From the NCBI RefSeq assembly GCF_009193135.1, contig NZ_VUKC01000016.1, positions 1 through 64,000 on the forward strand: a stretch of DNA of 64,000 bases, written 5' to 3'. Below are positions 1 through 6,671 of this stretch, piece after piece (the first letter of the stretch is position 1; every line of letters begins with the position of its first letter). The stretch comes from Georgenia satyanarayanai. GTDB lineage: Bacteria > Actinomycetota > Actinomycetes > Actinomycetales > Actinomycetaceae. Both the position numbers and the translations under genes were made by a program. A model generated the notes under the pieces. That model made no database searches, was not told the origin of the DNA, and saw only the letters and a list, made by a program, of their open reading frames with translations.

Positions 1-1
1 C

Positions 2-952
2 CCGGCGGGTGGGGCCGCCGCCGCGTCGGCGGAGCCGCGGACGAGGGAGCGACCGGCCCCGCCGCAGGCCGCCGCCGCGTCCGCCCCGGCCCAGCCGCAG
101 CCCGGCCCCACGCGGCCCGCCGAGCCTTCTGTGCGCCAGCCGGCCGCGCGGAAGCCCGGTGCGCCCGTCCAGCGCCGTCCGGTGCCTCGCGCGGAGGAGG
201 AGGAGCCGCCACCGCGGCCGGGGGAGCTCGTCTGCGGCGCCTGCGGGGCCGGCAACGCGTCGCACCGGCACTTCTGCCGCCGCTGCGGCGCGGACCTGGC
301 CGACGCCCCGGTCCAGCCGCAGCGCTCGTGGTGGCGGCGCGTGCTGCGCCCCGACCCGCACCCGGGCCCGGCGGCCGGCACGCGCCCCGGTTCGCGCCGT
401 CGTCGGCGGTTCCCGACGGGACTCGTCGTCACGCTCGTCGTCCTCGCGCTCCTCGGTGCGGGGGCCTGGTTCGCGCGGGACTCGCTCGCGGGCGCCTACG
501 ACGCCGTCGTGGACCGGGTGGCGGGCGACAACGCCGTCAACCCGGCCGAGGTCCTCGCCTCGAGCGAGCGGGAGGACCGTCTCGCCGCCTACGTGCGCGA
601 CGGGATCTCCGACCGGTCCTGGGCACCCCGGGGGGACGGTGTCGGGGAGTCGGTCGACCTCGTCCTGTCCGAGCCCGTGCGCCTCGTCACCGTCCTCGTC
701 ACCGCGGGCAACGGCGGGGACGAGGAGCAGCGGCTGCTGGAGGCGCGTCCGCGTGAGGTGCGCCTGACGATGACGACGCCGGAGGGGACGGAGGTCCAGG
801 ACGTCGAGCTCACCGACTCGGGCGAGCCACAGTCCGTGTCGGTGGGCCTGAGCGACGTCGAGCGGGTTGGCCTCACGATCCTCTCGGTGTACGGGGAGGA
901 GCTGGGGGCTCCCGTCGCGGTGGCCGAGGTGGAGCTCCGGGGGCGGGGCTGA
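2..952 (+). CDS. Zinc-ribbon membrane protein with C-terminal NADase-type glycan-binding-like domain (5' end outside window)
   Basis: The frame is open from the left edge, so the true start lies outside the window; a GTG at 131 is the first internal start. Numbered from that GTG, a zinc ribbon (C35, C38, C49, C52; CGAC...CRRCG) is followed by a basic stretch and one membrane segment at about 97-116. An extracytoplasmic domain of about 140 residues begins with a VLASSE-type motif and has an SDRSW strand; it resembles discoidin/NADase-type glycan-binding domains. The upstream part is proline/alanine-rich. Its last 80 bases overlap the end of the convergent regulator gene. The family is recognised by architecture only and the function is unknown. 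Confidence 0.7.
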   Translation, partial: PAGGAAAASAEPRTRERPAPPQAAAASAPAQPQPGPTRPAEPSVRQPAARKPGAPVQRRPVPRAEEEEPPPRPGELVCGACGAGNASHRHFCRRCGADLADAPVQPQRSWWRRVLRPDPHPGPAAGTRPGSRRRRRFPTGLVVTLVVLALLGAGAWFARDSLAGAYDAVVDRVAGDNAVNPAEVLASSEREDRLAAYVRDGISDRSWAPRGDGVGESVDLVLSEPVRLVTVLVTAGNGGDEEQRLLEARPREVRLTMTTPEGTEVQDVELTDSGEPQSVSVGLSDVERVGLTILSVYGEELGAPVAVAEVELRGRG

Positions 953-3900
953 GGTCCTCGGCCACGCCGAGCTCGCGCAGCACCTGGGAGTAGGAGCGCG
1001 CGGCGCGCTCGGCGGCGGCCGGCTCCCCGGCCGCGCGGAGCGCGGCGACGAGGACGCGCCAGGCGTCGTCGCGGTACTCGTCGATGTCGACGCTGCGCTG
1101 CGCCGCCCGCACCGCCTCGGCGTGGTCCCCGGCGGCGAGCGCGAGCTCGGCGAGCAGGGCGGCCGCCTCGGCCACCCGGGTGCGGTAGCGCTCGCGGGTG
1201 GGCACGAGCCAGTCGGCCGGCCCCTCCTCGGGCAGGACGTCGCCGGTGTAGCCGGCGAGTGCGGCGGCGAGGGCGGCGCGCTGCCCGGCGACGTCGCGCC
1301 GCCGGGCGGCCCGCGCCGCGGCGGCGAGCGCCTCGTCGACCTCGACGACGTCGCTCGAGGAGCCGGGGCCGAGGGCGAGCATGTAGGACTCACCGTCCCG
1401 CACGACGATGCGGCTGTGCCGCCCCGGCACACCCGGCTCGAGGGCCGCGCGCAGGCTCGAGACGCTGACCTGGAGGTTGTGCATCGCGGCCGCCGGGTCC
1501 AGCTCGCCCCACAGGGCGTCGGCGATGAGCTCGCGGTGGACGGGACGTCCCGCGTGGACCGCGAGGAAGCGCAGCACGGTCCGGGCGCGGGGGCGGATGC
1601 CGCTGAGGTCGGGCGCCTGACCGTCGACGAGCAGCTGGAGCTCCCCGAAGCAGCGGACGGTGAGGACCGGCTCGGGACGAGAGGCGGGCTCGGGCGGGCT
1701 CGCCGCGGACGGGGCGCTCGGTCCGGCGGGGGGCGTGACGGCAGGGGGTGGGCCTGCGCGGCCGGGGAGGTCGTGGTTCGGGTCGGTGGCCGGGGCGGCG
1801 GGGTCGCGGGTCCAGGGGGACATGTCCGGCAGCCAGGCCCACGGGCGGCAGTCCAGGCCGGTGCCGCTCGCGGTCGTGCGCGCCAGGGTGAGGAGCTCGT
1901 CACGGTCCCCGGCCCGCGTCGCGGCCAGGGCGGCGTAGGCGAGGGCTGCCGCCCCGGGGACCCCGGCCGACCGCGCCTGCGCCTCCGCCTGGCGGGCCTG
2001 CTCGGCGGCGTCGGGCAGCTGCTGCGCGGCGGTCAGCAGCGCCCCGGCCGCACTGACCCACGCCTCGAGCACGCCGGCGTCGAGCTCCCGCAGGCGGCGG
2101 CGGAGCTGGTCCAGGGTGCGGGTGTCGACCGTGCCCGACGGCAGGCGGATGAGGCACCACACGAGCGCGACGACCGCGGCCGCCCACCGGTCGCCGCGGG
2201 CGTCGAGGTCCCCGATGACCGCGGCCATCGGACGGCGGTCCCCGCCGTGCCCGGCCACGGCGATCGCCGAGGTGAGGCGCGCCAGCCAGGTGAGACCGTG
2301 GCGCTCCGCCTCGAGGTAGATCTGGTCGAAGGGGGAGGGCCGCGGGGAGCTGAGGGGGCCGGGCCGCACCTCGGTCCGTGCGGCGGCACCGCCGGTGATG
2401 ATGGCCTCGAGCGTCGCGAGGACCAGCCGCGCGGCGAGGGCCAGGCCCGGCGCGGTGCCCTCGGGCTGCTCGGCGAGCGTGCGCAGCTCCCGGCTGCCGG
2501 CCCTGCGGTCCCCGCCGAGGAGGCGGGCGAAGCCCGCGACGGCGCGCACCGGCGCGTCCTCCGCCGCAGCGGCTCGGCGGGCGACGTCGAGCGGGTGGCG
2601 CCGGGTGGCGGCGAGGAGGAGGTCGGGCCACCGCGGCCGCGGCGGCACCGGGCCGCCGCGCCAGGCGGTGATGCTCGCGCGCAGCTCGTCGCACAGCTTC
2701 TGGGCGCTCGCGTCGGTGAACTGCGCCCGGGCACGCTCCGCAGCCGCGGCCGCGTCCCCGAGCCGGCCGTCCCCGAGCAGCCGGCGGGCCTCGGCCAGGC
2801 AGCACCACGGGTCGGAGGCGGTGAGCCACGCCGGCAGCAGTGCCGCCCAGGTCTCGTCGCGCGACCGCGGCTGGTGGGGGCCGGCGAACACGCGCGCACC
2901 GGACTCGTGGAGCAGGGCGCGGACCCCGGGCCAGTCCTCGGCGCGGGCCCGCGCGCGCAGCGCCTCGACGAGGTCACCCTCCTCCTCGAGGATCTCTGCC
3001 GCGCGGACGTACCACTCGGCGGTGCCCGTGGGGCCGAGCTCCTCACGCAGCGCCGTCTCGAGGTGGCGGCGCAGGACCTCGTGGTACGCGAAGGTCTCCC
3101 CGCCGTCGGCCGTCGTCGTCAGCGCCTGGCGGGTCACGAGCTCGCGCAGGGTCCGCTGCGCGTCGGTCGTGCCGAGGAGGGCGTTGCAGCGGTCGGCGGT
3201 GAGGGCGTCGAAGACGCAGGTCCGCACGAGGAACGCGGTGGTCTGCGGCGGCAGGCCGGCGAGCACCTGGGCGGTGAGGTACTCCTGCGCGTAGCGGGCC
3301 CGCCCGGCGAGGGCGTGGACGGCGCGGTGCCGGTCGGCGGGCTGGCTGTCGAGCGTGGACAGGTGGAAGAGCTGGAGGGCGGCGGCCCAGCCCTGGGTGT
3401 ACCGGGTGAGCGCGGCGGTGTCGTGCGGCGGCAGGGGGGCGCGGTGGATCTGCCGGAAGAGCGTCTCGACCTCCCACGTGCGGAAGCGCAGGTCCTCCCC
3501 GGTGAGGACGACGAGGGCGGCGAGCTCGCTGCGGGCGAGGTTGAAGCCCGGCATGCGCCGCGAGCCGACGAGCACCCGCAGCTGGGGCGGGGCCAGCAGG
3601 AGCACCTGCTCGAGCTCGGCCTCCGCGGGCAGGCCGGCGAGGACGTGGAGGTCGTCGAGGACGAGGAGCACCGGGCCGGGCAGCCCCTCCAGGGACAGCG
3701 CGAGCTGCTCGGGCGTCGCCGGTGCGGTGTCGCCGGGCAGGTGGGGGGCCAGCGCCCGGTGCAGGAGGGGGACGAGCCGCCCGGTGGACCCGGCGTCGAG
3801 CCGGCACCAGGCGACGGGCAGCCCGCTGATGCCCGCCCACTGGGCCATGAGAGTGGTCTTGCCCGTGCCCGGCGGCGCCACGACGAGCCCCATCCGGTCG

Positions 3901-4028
3901 CGGGCGACGGCGTCCAGCGCGCGCAGCAGCTGGGGGCGGTGCAGCCCGTTGACCTGCGGGACGGCCGTGCTGGCGCGCGGAAGCCCGGCGCGTGCGGCGC
4001 CGCCGGGCTCGCCGCCTGTCGGGCACAT
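873..4028 (-). CDS. SARP/MalT-type transcriptional regulator (STAND ATPase + OmpR-type wHTH + BTAD)
   Basis: This 1051-residue protein has an N-terminal MalT/LuxR-like ATPase. Walker A is APPGTGKTT near residue 55 and Walker B is VLLVLDDLH near 125. A helical repeat region follows, then an OmpR/PhoB winged helix (starting LTVRCFGELQLL, near residue 800) and a bacterial transcriptional activator domain at the C-terminus. SARP-type activators bind direct repeats and switch on nearby gene clusters; the ATPase usually senses a ligand. Start ATG at 4028 lies behind a G-rich stretch. The wHTH-BTAD pair sits at the C-terminus, behind the ATPase, which is less common than the AfsR order. The target cluster is not evident in the window. 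Confidence 0.85.
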   Translation of the reverse strand: MCPTGGEPGGAARAGLPRASTAVPQVNGLHRPQLLRALDAVARDRMGLVVAPPGTGKTTLMAQWAGISGLPVAWCRLDAGSTGRLVPLLHRALAPHLPGDTAPATPEQLALSLEGLPGPVLLVLDDLHVLAGLPAEAELEQVLLLAPPQLRVLVGSRRMPGFNLARSELAALVVLTGEDLRFRTWEVETLFRQIHRAPLPPHDTAALTRYTQGWAAALQLFHLSTLDSQPADRHRAVHALAGRARYAQEYLTAQVLAGLPPQTTAFLVRTCVFDALTADRCNALLGTTDAQRTLRELVTRQALTTTADGGETFAYHEVLRRHLETALREELGPTGTAEWYVRAAEILEEEGDLVEALRARARAEDWPGVRALLHESGARVFAGPHQPRSRDETWAALLPAWLTASDPWCCLAEARRLLGDGRLGDAAAAAERARAQFTDASAQKLCDELRASITAWRGGPVPPRPRWPDLLLAATRRHPLDVARRAAAAEDAPVRAVAGFARLLGGDRRAGSRELRTLAEQPEGTAPGLALAARLVLATLEAIITGGAAARTEVRPGPLSSPRPSPFDQIYLEAERHGLTWLARLTSAIAVAGHGGDRRPMAAVIGDLDARGDRWAAAVVALVWCLIRLPSGTVDTRTLDQLRRRLRELDAGVLEAWVSAAGALLTAAQQLPDAAEQARQAEAQARSAGVPGAAALAYAALAATRAGDRDELLTLARTTASGTGLDCRPWAWLPDMSPWTRDPAAPATDPNHDLPGRAGPPPAVTPPAGPSAPSAASPPEPASRPEPVLTVRCFGELQLLVDGQAPDLSGIRPRARTVLRFLAVHAGRPVHRELIADALWGELDPAAAMHNLQVSVSSLRAALEPGVPGRHSRIVVRDGESYMLALGPGSSSDVVEVDEALAAAARAARRRDVAGQRAALAAALAGYTGDVLPEEGPADWLVPTRERYRTRVAEAAALLAELALAAGDHAEAVRAAQRSVDIDEYRDDAWRVLVAALRAAGEPAAAERAARSYSQVLRELGVAEDLSPAPGAPPRPPRREPPAPPRTPRGS

Positions 4029-4096
4029 CAGGACCCCCCGTCCCTGTCACCGCCCGCTGTGCAGCCAGTCTAGGAGCCCACCCCACCCCCAAACCC

Positions 4097-4158
4097 CGCA
4101 ATTGGTGCCTTCGGCGACGGTTTCGGCGTCGGCGGCGTCGGTCAGTCGACCAGATGCG
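4097..4158. repeat. Intergenic hairpin, copy 1 of the CGCAATTGGT family
   Basis: A left arm CGCAATTGGT (4097-4106) pairs with ACCAGATGCG (4149-4158), with one mismatch and one wobble. GTCGGTCAG-like sequence near the right arm matches copies at 13408-13470 and 48428-48489. It lies downstream of deoD (leftward) and upstream of the SARP gene, so it could act as a terminator. This is the most degenerate of the three copies. Confidence 0.5.
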
Positions 4159-4200
4159 ACGTTTGGCGGCCGACGTTCTGGCGGCCGACGTTTTGGCGGG
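4158..4200. repeat. Three tandem ~15-bp repeats (GACGTTyTGGCGGcC)
   Basis: Three consecutive near-identical units, each starting GACGTT and followed by TGGCGG with one-base length differences, lie between the hairpin and the stop of deoD. They may be a protein-binding array or slippage product; no function can be assigned. Confidence 0.5.
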
Positions 4201-4218
4201 CGGGGGCGGGGGTGGTGG

Positions 4219-4935
4219 TCAGGTCGACAGGGCGGCGGCGACGGCGAGGGAGAGGGCGCCCTGGAAGGTCGTCTCGCGCTCCTCGGCGCTCATGTCCTGG
4301 GAGCCGTCGAGGAGGTGGTCGGAGACGGTGAGGACGGTGAGGGCCTGGCGCCCGAGCTCGGCGGCCACGCCGTAGAGCGCGGCGGCCTCCATCTCGACGC
4401 CGAGCACCCCGTAGGCGCCCAGCGCCTCGGTCTGGCCGGGGACCTTGAGGTAGAAGTGGTCGCGGGAGACGATCGTGCCCACGTGGTAGCGCTCGATGCC
4501 CTGCTCGCGGGCCGCGCGCACGGCGGCCTCGGCCAGCTCGAAGGACGCGACGGCGGAGAAGTTGATGCCCGGGATACGGTGCTGGTTCATCGCGGAGTCG
4601 GTGTGGGCGCCGAGGCCGACGAGGACGTCGCCGACGCGGACGGCGGGGGAGATCCCGCCGGCCGTGCCGACGCGGATGATGCGCTGGACGCCGTACTCGC
4701 GGAAGAGCTCGGTGGCGTAGATCGTCGCCGAGGGCTGGCCCATGCCCGAGCCCATGACGCTCAGCGGCCTGCCGTCCACGGTGCCGGTGTAGCCGAGCAT
4801 GCCGCGCACGTCGTTGACGAGGCGGGCGTCGGGCATGAGCTGCTCGGCGATGCGCTGCGCCCGCCGGGGGTCACCTGGCATGAGGACGGCGGGGGCGAAG
4901 TCGCCGGGGGCGGCGGCGATGTGGGGCGTGGGCAC
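4219..4935 (-). CDS. deoD: Purine-nucleoside phosphorylase, hexameric DeoD type
   Basis: The 238-residue product matches the usual length of trimeric/hexameric family-I phosphorylases, which cleave purine nucleosides with phosphate to base and ribose-1-phosphate in the cytosol. The start is the GTG at 4935 (VPTPHIAA...), preceded by GGAGGT three bases upstream; a longer upstream frame exists but lacks family similarity. Visible family motifs are the phosphate-site MPGDPRRA, the MGxGMGQPS segment, VEMEAAALY (ribose-binding Glu) and TVSDHLLDG with the catalytic Asp. It is a monocistronic salvage gene. Confidence 0.93.
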   Translation of the reverse strand: MPTPHIAAAPGDFAPAVLMPGDPRRAQRIAEQLMPDARLVNDVRGMLGYTGTVDGRPLSVMGSGMGQPSATIYATELFREYGVQRIIRVGTAGGISPAVRVGDVLVGLGAHTDSAMNQHRIPGINFSAVASFELAEAAVRAAREQGIERYHVGTIVSRDHFYLKVPGQTEALGAYGVLGVEMEAAALYGVAAELGRQALTVLTVSDHLLDGSQDMSAEERETTFQGALSLAVAAALST

Positions 4936-5048
4936 GAGACCTCCAGGGGTACGGACGGGTGCGCCCATGCTGCCACGTCGCCCCGGCGCGGAGGAGGGAC
5001 CCGGGGCTAGGCTCACCGTGTCTCGACCCGTCGACGTGAGGGGCCCAC

Positions 5049-5561
5049 ATGTCCGACCCGCACAGCGAGCACCCGCCGCCGGACCGGCCGGTGCCCCCGC
5101 CGCCCGCCCAGTCGCCGCCGGCTCCCGCCCAGCCGCAACCGGGCGGATACCCCGGCTACCCCCAGCAGCAGGCCTACCCGCAGCAGCAGGCCTACCCGCA
5201 GCAGCCCGGCTACCCGGGCCAGCCGGCCGGGCCCCCGCCGGGCTTCGGCCAGCCGCGGCAGCCGCGACCCTCCACCCTCGGCGGGCTCGCCGACCTCGGC
5301 TTCACCCGCCGCGTCACGCCCGGCCTCGCGAGGGTCGTCTACCTCGCCGTCGTCGTCCTCGCGGTGCTCGGGGCGGTCGTCGCCGTCATCGGCGCGATCG
5401 GCGCCTTCGGCACGGCGGGACACCCCTTCCTCGGCGGTGGCCAGTGGGTGCTGTACGGCCTCCTCCTGCTCGTCGTCGGACCCCTCGGTGGTTTCGTGCT
5501 CGTCGCCTTCGCGCGCTTCTGGCTCGAGTACTTCCTCGACCGTGCGGGTGAGCGCCGCTGA
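5049..5561 (+). CDS. DUF4282-type small membrane protein with Pro/Gln-rich N-terminus
   Basis: The 170-residue protein has about 80 N-terminal residues rich in proline, glutamine and tyrosine, including repeated YPQQQA units. Two membrane segments follow (about 98-120 and 133-158) with the ARFWLEYF end typical of DUF4282. The function of this family is unknown; the disordered tail is presumably cytoplasmic. The ATG at 5049 follows a GAGGGG Shine-Dalgarno sequence. It stands alone between deoD (divergent) and a hairpin at 5580-5611. Confidence 0.75.
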   Translation: MSDPHSEHPPPDRPVPPPPAQSPPAPAQPQPGGYPGYPQQQAYPQQQAYPQQPGYPGQPAGPPPGFGQPRQPRPSTLGGLADLGFTRRVTPGLARVVYLAVVVLAVLGAVVAVIGAIGAFGTAGHPFLGGGQWVLYGLLLLVVGPLGGFVLVAFARFWLEYFLDRAGERR

Positions 5562-5579
5562 GGGGTGAGCGGTCCCACT

Positions 5580-5611
5580 GAGAGGCGCCCTCGCCCCGGT
5601 GTGCGCCTCTC
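5580..5611. terminator. Hairpin terminator after the DUF4282 gene
   Basis: GAGAGGCGC (5580-5588) and GCGCCTCTC (5603-5611) form a perfect 9-bp stem with a 14-base loop. There is no T-tract. It lies 19 bases after the upstream stop codon and just before the oleA promoter. Confidence 0.65.
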
Positions 5612-5624
5612 GACATGCTCCGGA

Positions 5625-5630
5625 TAAAGT
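5625..5630 (+). promoter_or_regulatory. Putative -10 box (TAAAGT) of a leaderless oleA transcript
   Basis: TAAAGT fits the actinobacterial TANNNT -10 consensus and ends six bases before the GTG of oleA, placing the expected transcription start at or next to the start codon. No clear -35 box or Shine-Dalgarno sequence is visible. Confidence 0.45.
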
Positions 5631-5636
5631 CGTCTG

Positions 5637-6671
5637 GTGACTCCCGCTGGTAACGCGACCTTCCGCTACTCCAACGCGGCACTCCTTGCTGTCACGCACA
5701 TCGAGGCCCCGGTGCGGGTGCCGTCGTCGCGTTTCGAGGAGGAGCTGGCGCCGACGCGTCGGCGGCTGCGTCTGCCCGACAACCTCCTCGAGCGAGTGTC
5801 CGGGGTCGTCGAGCGTCGGTGGTGGGAGCCGGGGACGCGTTTCGACGACGCGGCGATCGAGGCCGGCGCCAAGGCGCTCGCCGAGGCGGGGGTCGACCCG
5901 GCGCGGGTCGGGCTGCTCGTCAACACCTCCGTGACCCGCACGCACCTCGAGCCCTCCGTGGCCGTGCGCATCCACCACGGGTTGTCCCTGCCGAGCTCGG
6001 CGGTGAACTTCGACATCGCCAACGCCTGCCTCGGTTTCGTCAACGGCATCATGCTCGCGGCGACGATGATCGACGCCGGGCAGATCGACTACGCCGTCAT
6101 CGTCAACAGCGAGGACTCCCGCGGGACGCAGGAGACGACCCTTCGTCGTCTCGCCCGGCCCGAGGCCACCCGCGAGGACTACCGCCGCGAGTTCGCCTCC
6201 CTCACCCTGGGCAGCGGGGCGGCGGCCGCCGTCATCGGCCGCGCGGACCTCCACCCGGGCGGGCACCGCGTCGTCGGCGGCGTCTCGCGCGCCGGCACCG
6301 AGCACCACGAGCTGTGCGTGGGCAGCCTGGACGGCATGTTCACCGACACCAAGGGCCTGCTCGACGGCGGCCTGCCGCTCGTCACCGCGGCCTTCGCCGA
6401 GGCGAACAACGGTGCGGGCTTCCGGTGGGGCGACATGGACCGCTACGTCACCCACCAGATCTCCACGCCGTACACGAAGGCGGTCATCGACGCGATCGAC
6501 CTGCCCGAGGACCGCGTGCCGATCACCTTCGGCTACTGGGGCAACGTGGGCCCGGCGTCGCTGCCGATGACGCTCGCCGCCCAGGCCGACTCCCTCGCGC
6601 CGGGGGACCGCGTGCTGTGCCTAGGGGTGGGGTCGGGCCTCAACACGGCGATGCTCGAGCTGCAGTGGTGA
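5637..6671 (+). CDS. oleA: OleA: thiolase-fold acyl-CoA condensing enzyme (olefin biosynthesis)
   Basis: OleA carries out a non-decarboxylative head-to-head Claisen condensation of two fatty acyl-CoAs to a beta-keto acid, the first step to long-chain internal olefins. The 344-residue protein shows a KAS III-like fold with catalytic Cys131 in ANACLGFVNG, His273 in VTHQIST, Asn303 in YWGNVGPAS, and Glu105 in THLEPS at the place of the OleA-specific base. The context (oleBC and oleD directly downstream with 4-base overlaps) separates it from FabH. The GTG start at 5637 sits six bases after a -10-like TAAAGT, suggesting a leaderless message. Confidence 0.92.
   Translation: MTPAGNATFRYSNAALLAVTHIEAPVRVPSSRFEEELAPTRRRLRLPDNLLERVSGVVERRWWEPGTRFDDAAIEAGAKALAEAGVDPARVGLLVNTSVTRTHLEPSVAVRIHHGLSLPSSAVNFDIANACLGFVNGIMLAATMIDAGQIDYAVIVNSEDSRGTQETTLRRLARPEATREDYRREFASLTLGSGAAAAVIGRADLHPGGHRVVGGVSRAGTEHHELCVGSLDGMFTDTKGLLDGGLPLVTAAFAEANNGAGFRWGDMDRYVTHQISTPYTKAVIDAIDLPEDRVPITFGYWGNVGPASLPMTLAAQADSLAPGDRVLCLGVGSGLNTAMLELQW

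Noticed and set aside
867-4073. Very long open frame on the strand opposite the SARP regulator gene
   Set aside because: It is a mirror of GC-rich codon bias: compositionally Gly/Arg/Glu-rich with no domain, while the opposite strand encodes clear ATPase, winged-helix and BTAD motifs.
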